Shown here piece after piece: positions 1 through 9,015 of a DNA stretch of 64,000 nucleotides (position 1 is its first letter; each line of letters begins with the position of its first letter). Both the position numbers and the translations under genes were made by a program. The DNA comes from AWTP1-9 sp035703165 (GTDB lineage: Bacteria > Bacteroidota > Bacteroidia > Chitinophagales > Chitinophagaceae). Below the pieces are notes generated by a model, which saw only the letters and a program-made list of their open reading frames with translations, made no database searches and was not told where the DNA came from. The DNA lies in contig DASSYR010000025.1 of NCBI GenBank assembly GCA_035703165.1, forward strand, positions 1 to 64,000, written 5' to 3'.

Positions 1-1041
1 TACATTAAAGATTTCCCGGGTTGCCAGGATGTATTGCGCTATGTGTTATGCGCTAATGCACCGGAAACAAAAGACAATGATTTTACGTGGAAAGATTTCC
101 AGGACAGAAACAATAATGAGCTTGTTGCCATCTTTGGCAATTTTGTAAACAGAACTTTTGTGCTGATGCACAAACTATGCGGAGGTAAAGTACCAAAACT
201 GCATGAAGATGTTTTGGATAATGAAGACAAGTGGATTATGGAAGAAATTCAAAATTCAAAATTAAAAATTGAAAATTTACTCGAGGAGTATAAGTTCCGT
301 GATGCATTGTATGAAGTAATTGATTTAAGCCGTAAGGGTAATCAATACATGCAAAAGAAAGAGCCTTGGATTGTGGCAAAGGGTTTGGCAGAAAAACCGG
401 AAATGCAAAAAATAATTGATAACAGTTTGCATTTGTGTTTGCAGTTAACGGCCAATCTTGCAATTTTCGTCAATCCCTTCCTTCCAAACACAGCAAAGAA
501 AATGCTGAACATGATGAAAGTGGTGGACAAGATACTGGATTGGGAAAATGCGGGCAAGCTGAAGTTACTAAGCGTGGGCTATTCATTAAGAGCTCCTGAA
601 TTACTATTTAGAAAAATTGAGGATGAAGAAGTGACGGCGCAGGTGGAAAAATTAAAAACTGGAAGTAAAATGCAAAATACCGGGGGTGAAATACAAAAAC
701 AGGAAGCTGTTAAGTCTGCAATTCAATTTGATGATTTTGCTAAGATTGATTTAAAAGTAGGAACGATTTTGTCAGCAGAAAAAGTAGAAAAAGCAGATAA
801 GTTATTAAAGCTTGAAATTGATTTGGGATTTGAAAGAAGAACGATCGTATCAGGCATAGCCCTGCATTATAAATCGGAGGAAATTGTTGGTAAGCAGGTA
901 GTGGTGGTAGCAAATCTGGCTCCCCGAAAAATGAAAGGTATTGAAAGCAATGGCATGATTTTAATGGCAGAGGATGCATCGGGTAAATTATATTTTGTTA
1001 AGCCCGAGCATGTAATAAATCCAGGATCCGGGGTTTCTTAG
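1..1041 (+). CDS. metG: Methionine-tRNA ligase, C-terminal part (5' truncated by window edge)
   Basis: Charges tRNA(Met) with methionine in the cytoplasm. The frame is open from base 1, so only the last 346 codons are here and the catalytic Rossmann half with the KMSKS loop lies outside the window. What is visible is the helical anticodon-binding domain (DNDFTWKDFQDRNNNEL followed by GNFVNR is typical of MetRS) and, from about codon 243 to the end, an appended Trbp111/EMAP-II-like tRNA-binding OB fold (DDFAKIDLKVGTIL, later MKGIESNGMIL). A short hydrophilic linker joins the two. The gene runs head-on into recQ; the two stop codons are six bases apart and no terminator hairpin is evident between them. 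The identification is secure; only the N-terminus is missing. Confidence 0.96.
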   Translation, partial: YIKDFPGCQDVLRYVLCANAPETKDNDFTWKDFQDRNNNELVAIFGNFVNRTFVLMHKLCGGKVPKLHEDVLDNEDKWIMEEIQNSKLKIENLLEEYKFRDALYEVIDLSRKGNQYMQKKEPWIVAKGLAEKPEMQKIIDNSLHLCLQLTANLAIFVNPFLPNTAKKMLNMMKVVDKILDWENAGKLKLLSVGYSLRAPELLFRKIEDEEVTAQVEKLKTGSKMQNTGGEIQKQEAVKSAIQFDDFAKIDLKVGTILSAEKVEKADKLLKLEIDLGFERRTIVSGIALHYKSEEIVGKQVVVVANLAPRKMKGIESNGMILMAEDASGKLYFVKPEHVINPGSGVS

Positions 1042-1047
1042 TTAGTA

Positions 1048-2967
1048 TTATACCTTAACTTTTAATTTTATTTTCCCAAGCTTGTCTGTTATTAATATTT
1101 CTTCGGCAAGAAGGTGGTTAATAATTTTCCAGATTTTTTCTTTATTAATGCCGTTTAATTGCAGTAATAATTCGTTTATTTCAACTTCGCCTTTGTTTAG
1201 AAAGGCAGTTATTTTTTTTGATATACTTTGTATTTCTTCTGATGAAATGAATATCTCTTTTTGGCGTAGGCAATTATCACAAATGCCGCAGTTTTTACTT
1301 TCTAAATCATTGAAATAATTGGCAATAAATTTACTTCTGCATATAGAATATTCTTTTACAAACTGAATCATAACTTTTGTTCTGTTAACGTATTGACTTT
1401 TTCTTTTTTTGTAAAGTAGTTCATTAACAGTTAAGTACTCTACTTTTACTCTTGGCCTTAAAAATTGAATTTGTGGTGTGTCTTTTTGCGGTATATAATC
1501 AATTACACCTAATTGGTGCAGTAATTGTAAATCTTTTTTTACCTGTTCCTCTGTTTGATTGATGAATCGGGCCAGGTTTTTTTCTGAAACACTAACCGAA
1601 TTGTCAAATATTCCTTCATAAGAACGGAGAAGACCTTTAATGGTGCTATCTAATGCAGGATTGCTTTTTTCTATTTGTGCCAGGTAATCTTTGTCACAAG
1701 TAAATTGTATTCTCCCGGGAAGAAATATTTGTTCGTTAAAAGCTACAATTTCATCCTGTTCCATTGCTTTTAACGAATGAATAGCGGTATGAACATTTAA
1801 CTTGAATTTTTTTACAAAATCATTCAAATCAAAGTCAAGGTAAATGCCGTCACCTCCGTTTTCCGGAACTTGAAGATAATTTACAAGACTCTGATATACC
1901 TTTCTGATTTCCTCAATGCCCGGGAAATGAATATCTGCCTGTTGCTCTAATTCATTTAAATCGTCATTATTATATAATAAAACTGCGTAGGCCTTTTTTT
2001 CATCCCTTCCGGCACGCCCTGCTTCCTGGTAATAATTTTCCAGGCAATCGGGAATGTCAAAATGAATGACGGTTCTTACATCCGGTTTATCAATACCCAT
2101 TCCAAATGCATTGGTGCAAACCATCACACGGGTTTCATTGTGGATCCATGCTTTTTGCTTATCGTTTCTTATATCATTACTTAACCCTGCATGATAATAA
2201 TCGGCGTTAATTGAATAAGATTTTAATGCCTCAGCTACTTGCTGAGTTCTTTTCCGACTTTTACAGTAAACAATACTACTACCGGCAACTTTTTGCAATA
2301 TTTCCACTGCCTTATTGATGCGGGAAGGCACTTGAAACGCACTATACGAAAGGTTAGGTCTTGCAAATGTTTTTTGAAAACGTTGATGAGTATTGTTAAA
2401 CTGCAATTTTTCGCAAATATCATCTTGCACTTCTTTTGTTGCCGAAGCTGTTAAAGCCAGAACAGGTACATCAGGCATTTCCTCTCTTAGCGCAGCAATT
2501 CGTAAATAGGGGGGACGAAAATCATACCCCCATTGCGAGATGCAGTGGGCTTCATCTACAGCAATTAAATTAATACTTAAGGCGGGGAGATATTCTTTAA
2601 AAAGAGCTGTTTCTAATCTTTCCGGCGAAACATATAAAAACTTGCAATTACTGTTAGTAGCAGTTTTCAAGGTATTTATTACTTCTTTTCTACTCATTCC
2701 GGAATAAATAGCAAAAGCCGTAATACCCTTTTTGCGCAAGTTTTCTACCTGGTCTTTCATGAGTGCAATTAAAGGGCTGATAACTAAACAAAGACCATTT
2801 TTGGTGAGGGCTGGTATTTGAAAGCAAATAGATTTTCCCCCACCGGTAGGCAGTAATGCCAATGTGTCTCTTTTGTTTAGCACAGATTGGATGATTTCTT
2901 CCTGCATTAAACGAAAAGAATCATAACCCCAATATTGTTTTAATATAGCGTGAATGGAAGTACTCAT
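1048..2967 (-). CDS. recQ: ATP-dependent DNA helicase RecQ
   Basis: 3'-5' superfamily 2 DNA helicase acting in recombination and replication-fork repair. The 639-residue product has a Walker A motif TGGGKS at residues 41-46, the DEAH box at 138-141 followed by CISQWGYDF, a TASAT motif III, the GRAGRD motif VI, and a RecQ zinc-binding segment near residues 545-572 with Cys spaced as C...CGICDNC. A winged-helix (RQC) region follows. The last ~70 residues do not show an obvious HRDC domain but a short alpha/beta segment, so this is a RecQ without a recognisable HRDC. The ATG start agrees with the usual short N-terminus before the first helicase helix. It lies 131 bases downstream of the P-type ATPase on the same strand, probably as a separate unit. 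Confidence 0.95.
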   Translation of the reverse strand: MSTSIHAILKQYWGYDSFRLMQEEIIQSVLNKRDTLALLPTGGGKSICFQIPALTKNGLCLVISPLIALMKDQVENLRKKGITAFAIYSGMSRKEVINTLKTATNSNCKFLYVSPERLETALFKEYLPALSINLIAVDEAHCISQWGYDFRPPYLRIAALREEMPDVPVLALTASATKEVQDDICEKLQFNNTHQRFQKTFARPNLSYSAFQVPSRINKAVEILQKVAGSSIVYCKSRKRTQQVAEALKSYSINADYYHAGLSNDIRNDKQKAWIHNETRVMVCTNAFGMGIDKPDVRTVIHFDIPDCLENYYQEAGRAGRDEKKAYAVLLYNNDDLNELEQQADIHFPGIEEIRKVYQSLVNYLQVPENGGDGIYLDFDLNDFVKKFKLNVHTAIHSLKAMEQDEIVAFNEQIFLPGRIQFTCDKDYLAQIEKSNPALDSTIKGLLRSYEGIFDNSVSVSEKNLARFINQTEEQVKKDLQLLHQLGVIDYIPQKDTPQIQFLRPRVKVEYLTVNELLYKKRKSQYVNRTKVMIQFVKEYSICRSKFIANYFNDLESKNCGICDNCLRQKEIFISSEEIQSISKKITAFLNKGEVEINELLLQLNGINKEKIWKIINHLLAEEILITDKLGKIKLKVKV

Positions 2968-3098
2968 ATTCTCTTTTCATCTTTTTTTCCCTTCTGTTTC
3001 CCGATGAAAATATGCCAAGTCATAAATTCATAACTCATCCTTTATAACTGAAGTTATGGATAGAAGATGTAATAATAAAGTTGTTTTTAACAGCTAAA

Positions 3099-5234
3099 TT
3101 AAATCACCTTTTTATAATTAAGACGTACTGAATTTATGGCAAGTACTACATCACTAAAACCCATAGCCAGGGCGGCAATGCCGGGAGACAGGAAGCCAAT
3201 TGCTGCAATTGGTATAGCAATAATATTGTAAAAGAATGCCCAAAATAAATTCTGTTTAATGGTTATAAAAGTATGCCTGCCCAACCCCAGAGATAAAGGA
3301 AGGTGTTGAATACCCTTATTCATTAACACTACCTGGGCGGTTTGCATAGCAAGCTGAGTTGCCTCACTCATAGAAATACCAATTGTTGCCTTAGCAAGAG
3401 CAGGAGCGTCATTAATGCCATCACCCACCATTGCAGTGGGCTTTTCTTTGGTAAGTTGTTCAATTATTTCAAGTTTTTGTTCAGGGCTTTGTTCACCTAA
3501 AACTGTATCAATTCCCAAAGCATCAGCAACTTTCTTAGAACGTTCCATACTATCGCCACTTAGCAAATAGGTTTTAATGCCTTTGCTGTGTAAATAATCT
3601 ATAACCAATTTAGCTTCCGTTCTTATTTCGTCAGTCACATCAATCCATCCTGCTAAAATTCCATTTTTAAGTAGGTAAGTGGTTCGGGATGCATCGGTGG
3701 TTACCTTAGCGGCAAATTTGTAGGAGCCTAATTGAAAAACATTGCCTTCTTTATCTGTAGCCTCAATGCCCAGCCCTTTTAATTCTTCCACTTTTATCCA
3801 GCTTAAATCATCACTGGTTTTCCATTCGTTAACAATGCATTTGGCAATGGGATGATTGGAGAATTTTTCCATTGAGAAAACAATTTTTTTAAAATCAGCT
3901 TCCCCGATGCTATTATCAACCAATCGCCAGTCATTAATTTTTAATTCCCCTTTTGTTAAGGTACCGGTTTTATCAAAAACCACATTTCGTATGTTTTTAA
4001 ACAATTCTAAGCTTTTTGCATCCCGAAAAAGAATACCATTTTTAGTGGCTCTGCCTAAACCTACGGCAATGGCAGCGGGGGTTGCCAGTCCCATTGCACA
4101 GGGGCAGGATATTACTAATACGGCGATACTTCGCATAAGGGAATGAGTAAAATTTATATCAAATGCATAATGATTAAGTAAAAAAGTTATTATGGACAGG
4201 CCCACAACCGTTGGCACAAATACAGCGCTTATTTTATCTGCCAATTGTTGGATAGGAGGTTTTTCTCCTTGGGCCTGTTTTACCAGGTTTACAATATTGG
4301 ATAATATGGTATCTTTTCCAACAGCCGTAACCTGTGCTTTTACTGTTCCTGTAATTACCAGGCTGCCACCAATCAACAAGTCTTTTGCTTTTTTGTGAAC
4401 GGGTTTGCTTTCACCGGTAAGCAGCGCTTCGTTTACATGCACATCGCCCCATAATATTTTACAATCCATTGGCACCTGTTCACCACTTTTTATTAAAATC
4501 AAATCTCCTGTGTGAAGGTTTTTGTTTTCAACAGGAAATATGAGTTCTTTATGTTCGTTATCAAAAGCAATCATATTTGCCATTACTACCTGGCTTTTGT
4601 TTAATTCCTTCAAAGCTTTTTGGGTAGTTTGCACAGATTTATCTTCCAGCCATTCCCCTAAAAAAACAAGAGTAATAATAGTAGCTGTTGTTTCATAAAA
4701 AAGATATTCATGGCCTAATTGAAGTAATGTTCCGGTTAAACTGTAAATGAAAGCGGCTGTAGCACCTATTGTAATTAATACGTGCATATTGGGCATTCCG
4801 TTTCTGATGCTTTTTACAGCCCTGGTTCCAAAAAAACTCATACCTAAAAAAAATACGGGCAAACAAATAGCTAATTGCGTCCAGGGATTCATAAGCCAGT
4901 GAAGAGGCCACCATTTTTCCATCATGTGCAGCATGAGTACAGCGGTAAACGGAAGACAAAACAAAAACCGTTGCAAATGATTACTAAAAACCTTTTTTGA
5001 TGTTGGCTTTCTTATAACATCATACGTAATAACTTTATAGCCAAGTCCTTCAATTCCTTTTATAATTTTTTCAGAAGAAAAGCCACCGTTGGGTTCAAAA
5101 GATACGTCCCCCCCGATAAGATTTACTTTTACATTTTGTAATCCCTCTTTTTTAAGATAATTATTTATGGTGAGTGCGCAATTGCTGCAAGTCATTCCTT
5201 CTACGGTCCAGTTCACTGTTTCTTTTGTGTTCAT
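3099..5234 (-). CDS. copA: Heavy-metal (copper-type) translocating P1B-ATPase
   Basis: Inner-membrane pump that exports a soft metal, most likely Cu(I), using ATP. The 711-residue protein starts with one HMA domain carrying GMTCSNC (Cys16, Cys19), then transmembrane helices, an actuator domain with TGES, the SCPCAMGLATP membrane motif (about residue 376; CPC is the P1B-1 copper/silver signature), the phosphorylation site DKTGTLT (about 421), and the hinge GDGINDAP (about 603). Length and order are normal for the family. Start: ATG 5234, with tsaE transcribed divergently from a 121-base intergenic region. No CopZ chaperone or CueR/CopY regulator gene is adjacent. The CPC motif supports copper rather than zinc or cadmium, but silver cannot be excluded. 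Confidence 0.9.
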   Translation of the reverse strand: MNTKETVNWTVEGMTCSNCALTINNYLKKEGLQNVKVNLIGGDVSFEPNGGFSSEKIIKGIEGLGYKVITYDVIRKPTSKKVFSNHLQRFLFCLPFTAVLMLHMMEKWWPLHWLMNPWTQLAICLPVFFLGMSFFGTRAVKSIRNGMPNMHVLITIGATAAFIYSLTGTLLQLGHEYLFYETTATIITLVFLGEWLEDKSVQTTQKALKELNKSQVVMANMIAFDNEHKELIFPVENKNLHTGDLILIKSGEQVPMDCKILWGDVHVNEALLTGESKPVHKKAKDLLIGGSLVITGTVKAQVTAVGKDTILSNIVNLVKQAQGEKPPIQQLADKISAVFVPTVVGLSIITFLLNHYAFDINFTHSLMRSIAVLVISCPCAMGLATPAAIAVGLGRATKNGILFRDAKSLELFKNIRNVVFDKTGTLTKGELKINDWRLVDNSIGEADFKKIVFSMEKFSNHPIAKCIVNEWKTSDDLSWIKVEELKGLGIEATDKEGNVFQLGSYKFAAKVTTDASRTTYLLKNGILAGWIDVTDEIRTEAKLVIDYLHSKGIKTYLLSGDSMERSKKVADALGIDTVLGEQSPEQKLEIIEQLTKEKPTAMVGDGINDAPALAKATIGISMSEATQLAMQTAQVVLMNKGIQHLPLSLGLGRHTFITIKQNLFWAFFYNIIAIPIAAIGFLSPGIAALAMGFSDVVLAINSVRLNYKKVI

Positions 5235-5336
5235 AAGTATTGCATATTATACTCATCTCTTTGCGGAGAGAGGGGTTTGAGATAGGGTATAAAGTTACAA
5301 ATCATAAAAATGACGATTTTACTAAATACGGAACAA

Positions 5337-5344
5337 TATCTTTG
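5337..5344 (+). promoter_or_regulatory. Putative -7 promoter element (TATCTTTG) of tsaE
   Basis: Matches the Bacteroidetes TAnnTTTG -7 element exactly and ends 11 bases before the tsaE ATG. No clear TTTG -33 element is found 17-20 bases upstream; only a T-run is present there. Such an octamer can occur by chance, so position relative to the start codon is the main support. Confidence 0.5.
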
Positions 5345-5355
5345 CAACTTTCAAT

Positions 5356-5772
5356 ATGCAGTTAACTTATACTTTACAAACCATAGATCAAATTGCAGCG
5401 CAATTCTGGCAAAAAATGCAAAATTCCAGGATTTTCGCCCTTCACGGCGAAATGGGGGCAGGAAAAACTACCCTGGTACAAGCTTTGTGCAAAGCAAAAG
5501 GGGTAAACGATGGGGTACATAGTCCTACTTTTTCCATTATAAATGAGTACAGGGATGCAGAAGGTAAAATAATTTATCATCTTGATTTATACAGGATTGA
5601 TTCGGAAGAGGAAGCTGTTCGTGCAGGGGTGGAAGATTGCTTATATAGTGGCGAAATTTGCTTTGTAGAATGGCCGGAGAAGCTGCCTCGTATATTACCG
5701 TCTGATGCAACACATGTGTATATATATTGGATAGATGAAACGACGAGGAAGTTAAACGTAATGGATAAGTAA
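5356..5772 (+). CDS. tsaE: tRNA threonylcarbamoyladenosine biosynthesis ATPase TsaE
   Basis: Small P-loop ATPase that works with TsaB and TsaD to form the t6A37 modification of ANN-decoding tRNAs. The 138-residue product carries the Walker A motif GEMGAGKT at residues 31-38, then the family signatures VHSPTFSIINEY and HLDLYRI, and later CFVEWPEKLP. Length is normal. The ATG at 5356 is preferred over the overlapping frame starting at 5310 because it gives the full family N-terminus and follows a TATCTTTG promoter element. It precedes alanine dehydrogenase; in many Bacteroidetes porX, tsaE and ald are neighbours (recalled, not checked), but porX is 24 kb away here. Confidence 0.94.
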   Translation: MQLTYTLQTIDQIAAQFWQKMQNSRIFALHGEMGAGKTTLVQALCKAKGVNDGVHSPTFSIINEYRDAEGKIIYHLDLYRIDSEEEAVRAGVEDCLYSGEICFVEWPEKLPRILPSDATHVYIYWIDETTRKLNVMDK

Positions 5773-6056
5773 AATTTTAATTAAATCTTTTTGCGATCAC
5801 ACTTCTATACTTACTTTTTCTTTCGATAGTATTATATATAAAACTTTATTTTTTAGTATTAAGGGTAGTAGTTAGTTTAATAGGTAAAAAGAAATATTGT
5901 TTTATATTTTTCAGATAGTTGCCTCCGGATTAATGATTTTAAAACAGAACTTGATAATTATTAACCGGGTTTCAATTTTTTTCCTGTTTTATTTGTAATT
6001 TGACGTTTTAAATATCAGTCAACTTCTCTTTTAAAAGGGATTATTTACGATTCCAT

Positions 6057-7271
6057 ATGGCATCATCAAAACCTATTATTTCCCCCGGATTCAGCTACGA
6101 AACTTTAGAGGAAACGCTGGATATAAAACCCAAAGGGACACAATTACTTATTGGTATTCCCAAAGAAACCTCTTTTAATGAAAACAGGGTTACGTTAACA
6201 CCAGAGGCTGTTGGCGTATTGGTGAATAATGGTCACAGGGTAGTAGTGGAATACAAAGCCGGAGACGGAGCTAATTACCAGGATAAAGAATACAGCGATG
6301 CAGGAGCTAAAATTGCTTATTCAAAAAAAGAGGTGTTTGAATGTGATATCATCATCAAATCGGCTCCGATAACTGAAGAGGAGCTGGAGTTTTTAAAACC
6401 CAACCAGATTATTATTTCTCCCATTCACTTAGCTGTTATGAAATCGGAGATATTACAGAAGATGATGGAGAAGAGAATTACGGCATTATCTTTTGAGAAT
6501 TTAAAAGATGATTCAGGACATAACCCGATAGTAAGAAGTATGAGTGAGATTGCGGGTAGCGCAGTAATGTTGATTGCCGGCCAATATTTGAGCAATGCAA
6601 ACAATGGTAAGGGAGTACTACTGGGCGGTATATCAGGTATCCCGCCAACAAAAGTTATCATCATTGGCGCCGGAATAGTGGGTGAGTATGCGGCGAGAAC
6701 TGCATTGGCTATGGGAGCCAGTGTTAAAATGTTTGATAATAATATTTATCGCTTAAAAAGGGTGCAAAATAATATTGGGGTGCGGATGTGGACCTCCGTA
6801 ATTGAACCTAAAATATTAGCAAAGCAATTAAAAACCTGTGATGTGGCCGTTGGCGCTTTATCCTCTGCAGGCGGCAGAACTCCCATAGTGGTAACGGATG
6901 AAATGGTGGCTGCAATGAGACCTGGCTCCGTAATTGTGGATGTAAGTATTGATCGGGGAGGTTGTTTTGAAACCTCCGAGCTTACTTCGCATGAACAACC
7001 CATTTTTTTAAAGTATGGCGTGGTGCATTACTGTGTACCCAATATTCCTTCCGGTTTTGCCCGTACAGCTTCCCAGGCAATTAGTAATGTATTAATGCCG
7101 CTATTGTTAGAAATAGCAGAAGAGGGCGGGTTGGAAAATTTGCTCTGGCATAAAATTAATATCCGCAATGGTATTTATTTGTTTAAAGGGGCTCTTACTA
7201 ATTTCCATCTCAGTCAGCGCTTTGATTTGAAATATACCGATTTGAATTTGCTCATTGCAAGCAGGCGGTAA
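6057..7271 (+). CDS. ald: Alanine dehydrogenase
   Basis: NAD-dependent oxidative deamination of L-alanine to pyruvate and ammonium (AlaDH/PNT family). The N-terminal catalytic domain shows IGIPKETSFNENRVTLTPEAV (from about residue 33); the NAD-binding Rossmann loop GAGIVGEYAAR is near residue 204; the conserved segments SAGGRTPIVVTDEMV and VSIDRGGCFETSELTSH follow. At 404 residues it is about 30 longer than classical Ald because of an N-terminal leader (MASSKPIISPGFSYETLEE...), which is common in Bacteroidetes versions. The 284-base region upstream is AT-rich and shows no convincing TAnnTTTG element. The C-terminal part matches alanine dehydrogenase better than transhydrogenase alpha: there is no membrane segment and no PntB gene nearby. 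Confidence 0.93.
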   Translation: MASSKPIISPGFSYETLEETLDIKPKGTQLLIGIPKETSFNENRVTLTPEAVGVLVNNGHRVVVEYKAGDGANYQDKEYSDAGAKIAYSKKEVFECDIIIKSAPITEEELEFLKPNQIIISPIHLAVMKSEILQKMMEKRITALSFENLKDDSGHNPIVRSMSEIAGSAVMLIAGQYLSNANNGKGVLLGGISGIPPTKVIIIGAGIVGEYAARTALAMGASVKMFDNNIYRLKRVQNNIGVRMWTSVIEPKILAKQLKTCDVAVGALSSAGGRTPIVVTDEMVAAMRPGSVIVDVSIDRGGCFETSELTSHEQPIFLKYGVVHYCVPNIPSGFARTASQAISNVLMPLLLEIAEEGGLENLLWHKINIRNGIYLFKGALTNFHLSQRFDLKYTDLNLLIASRR

Positions 7272-7280
7272 GAAATTTTA

Positions 7281-7583
7281 TCATTTCCCTTTAAACTTTT
7301 TTATAAAGGCTGTTATTATTACTGATAAAGCAATAGATAAGCATAAGACAAGTGCTTCCAGTAAAAAAATACTTGCATGCCCAAACTCCATGTAGATGTT
7401 ATGCCTTTTTAGCAACAGGTGTAACTGGTTAATAATTTCAAAGTAAAACCATGTAAAAATTATGTATAAAATACTGATTAATATAAATACATTCTTTGAG
7501 CTTTTTAACAATGATCTATAAACAAATAAGGACAAGAGAACGTATAAGATTATAATTGTTGATATGGTTATCAATTCTTTCAT
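7281..7583 (-). CDS. Small membrane protein of unknown function, last gene of lipid A operon
   Basis: I do not recognise this 100-residue protein. It is strongly hydrophobic, with predicted transmembrane segments near residues 4-24, 32-52 and 70-94, short charged loops (RSLLKSSK, LLLKRHN) and a basic C-terminus KKFKGK. It starts 21 bases after the ABC ATPase gene on the same strand and ends ten bases from the convergent ald stop, so it is probably the last cistron of the lpxC-fabZ / lpxA / ABC ATPase operon. With three helices it is too small for an ordinary ABC permease, but it could be a partner of the adjacent ATPase; that is inference from position only. Confidence 0.7.
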   Translation of the reverse strand: MKELITISTIIILYVLLSLFVYRSLLKSSKNVFILISILYIIFTWFYFEIINQLHLLLKRHNIYMEFGHASIFLLEALVLCLSIALSVIITAFIKKFKGK

Positions 7584-7604
7584 TTACGGGACAGAAACAG
7601 GTAT

Positions 7605-8222
7605 TTATTTGTAGTCACCAATTTTTAGTATCTCTTTACAAAACCCATATTCCTGTTTATCATTGCTGCTTACAATTACCAGCCGATTGCTGCAATAATT
7701 GGAAATAAGTTGCTGGTATTGAGCAATACCACTTTCATCTAAATTTGTGCAGGGTTCATCTAATAACACAACAGGAACATCAGCAAAAATAGCCTGAGCC
7801 AATTTTACTCTTTGCTTCATGCCGCTGCTGAAATAGCGGATTTGTTTATAAGCAGCTTGCTCTAATCCCAGTACCTCAACAATTTTTTTTATTTCAAAAC
7901 CGGCTAATAGAGCTTTAAATTGAAAATGAAATTGTAAAAACTCAATCAATGTCATTTCTTCAATCAACTCAAAATACGGACCGCAAAAACTTAAATGTTT
8001 ATAATGCGTATCATTTGGAGTTTGGGTATTGGGCATGATATATTGAACATCGCCTTCCGATAAATCAATAGCACCGGCTATTACTTGTAACAACGTTGAT
8101 TTGCCGGAACCGTTGGGACCGGTAATAGCATATTGAACTCCACTTTCAAAGCTGTAGTTTACATGCCGGAAAATCCATTCCCGGTTAAAGCGTTTACCCA
8201 CATCAGAAAGCGTAATCTTCAT
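7605..8222 (-). CDS. ABC transporter ATP-binding protein (no cognate permease nearby)
   Basis: ATPase subunit of an ABC transporter, 205 residues. Motifs: Walker A GPNGSGKST at residues 35-43, signature YFSSGMKQRVKLAQ near 135, Walker B VVLLDEPCTNLDESG near 155, and an H-loop region in which the usual His is replaced by ...IVSSNDKQE. That missing switch histidine is worth noting. The first 20 bases overlap the end of lpxA, so the two genes are translationally coupled. It resembles CcmA-like or bacitracin-type small ATPases by style, but no permease gene of normal size is present; the only candidate partner is the three-helix protein that follows. A role in envelope lipid handling is suggested by operon context only. 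Confidence 0.9.
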   Translation of the reverse strand: MKITLSDVGKRFNREWIFRHVNYSFESGVQYAITGPNGSGKSTLLQVIAGAIDLSEGDVQYIMPNTQTPNDTHYKHLSFCGPYFELIEEMTLIEFLQFHFQFKALLAGFEIKKIVEVLGLEQAAYKQIRYFSSGMKQRVKLAQAIFADVPVVLLDEPCTNLDESGIAQYQQLISNYCSNRLVIVSSNDKQEYGFCKEILKIGDYK

Positions 8223-9009
8223 TCAATCCATCTTTGGTGAAACGGCGGATAATACCTGCCTGTGACGTTTTTACAAACGAAAGAATATCATTTTTTATCG
8301 CACCGTCTGGAATTTGTTTTTCAATAATTTCAAGTGCGGCTGTTGTAGTATGCCCCTGTACAAAAAGTATGTGATAGATTTTGGAAATTTCCTCAATGGC
8401 TTCTTTGGCAAAATTGCGACGTTGTAAACCTACTACATTAATACCAATATAACTTAACGGCTCACGGGCAGCCCTTACATACGGAGGTACATCCTTGCGA
8501 ATAGCACTTTGTCCTGCAATGTATGTATGTGCTCCTATTTTTGTAAACTGGTGGGCACCTGTCATTCCTCCTATAATTGCATAATCTCCCACATCAATAT
8601 GGCCGGCAAGATTTACACCGTTGGCCAAAATAACATTGTTTCCGATAACGCAATCGTGTGCCACATGTGCGTAGGCCATTAAAAGGCAATTGCTTCCAAC
8701 AACCGTTTTCCATTTATCTGTTGTGCCAATATTTACCGTTACACATTCTCTGATAACCGTATTATCTCCGATTTCTGCAGTAGTGTTTTCTCCGCGGTAT
8801 TTTAAATCCTGGGGTTTGCCCCCAATAACTGCTCCCGGGTAAACTTTACAATTTTTCCCAATTTTGGCGCCGGGCATAATAACAGCATGACTCATAATAT
8901 GCGTTCCATCACAAATTACCGTGTCATTATGTATTACAGCAAATGGGTCTATCGTTACATTGTTTCCTATCTGTGCATTAGATTCAATATGTGCCAGTTT
9001 GCTTATCAT
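8203..9009 (-). CDS. lpxA: Acyl-ACP--UDP-N-acetylglucosamine O-acyltransferase LpxA
   Basis: First step of lipid A synthesis: transfers a 3-hydroxyacyl chain from ACP to UDP-GlcNAc in the cytoplasm. The 268-residue protein has the left-handed beta-helix hexapeptide pattern from residue 5 (AHIESNAQIGNNVTIDPFAV...) to about 190 and the family motifs YAHVAHDCVIGN, with the catalytic His in HVAHD, and GMTGAHQFTKIG. A helical C-terminal part follows. Length is normal (E. coli about 262). It begins six bases after lpxC-fabZ and overlaps the ABC ATPase start by 20 bases, so the three are one operon. Confidence 0.96.
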   Translation of the reverse strand: MISKLAHIESNAQIGNNVTIDPFAVIHNDTVICDGTHIMSHAVIMPGAKIGKNCKVYPGAVIGGKPQDLKYRGENTTAEIGDNTVIRECVTVNIGTTDKWKTVVGSNCLLMAYAHVAHDCVIGNNVILANGVNLAGHIDVGDYAIIGGMTGAHQFTKIGAHTYIAGQSAIRKDVPPYVRAAREPLSYIGINVVGLQRRNFAKEAIEEISKIYHILFVQGHTTTAALEIIEKQIPDGAIKNDILSFVKTSQAGIIRRFTKDGLNEDYAF

Positions 9010-9015
9010 TCTTTC

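Noticed and set aside
4192..4398. 68-residue plus-strand frame inside copA, and the many other antisense frames of 60-220 residues across the window
   Set aside because: They all lie antisense to well-supported genes with family motifs and show no domain or promoter of their own. The longest (26339-27001, 220 residues) is antisense to acyl-CoA dehydrogenase and rich in Pro/Ser, as expected from antisense reading.
5257..5272. Short inverted repeat TCTCT/AGAGA between copA and tsaE as a copper-responsive operator
   Set aside because: Five-base arms are too short to separate from chance; no match to a known CueR or CopY site.
5310..5522. 70-residue plus-strand frame overlapping tsaE
   Set aside because: It overlaps tsaE in another frame and encodes a basic, non-conserved-looking peptide (NGGRKNYPGTSF...); tsaE is secure.
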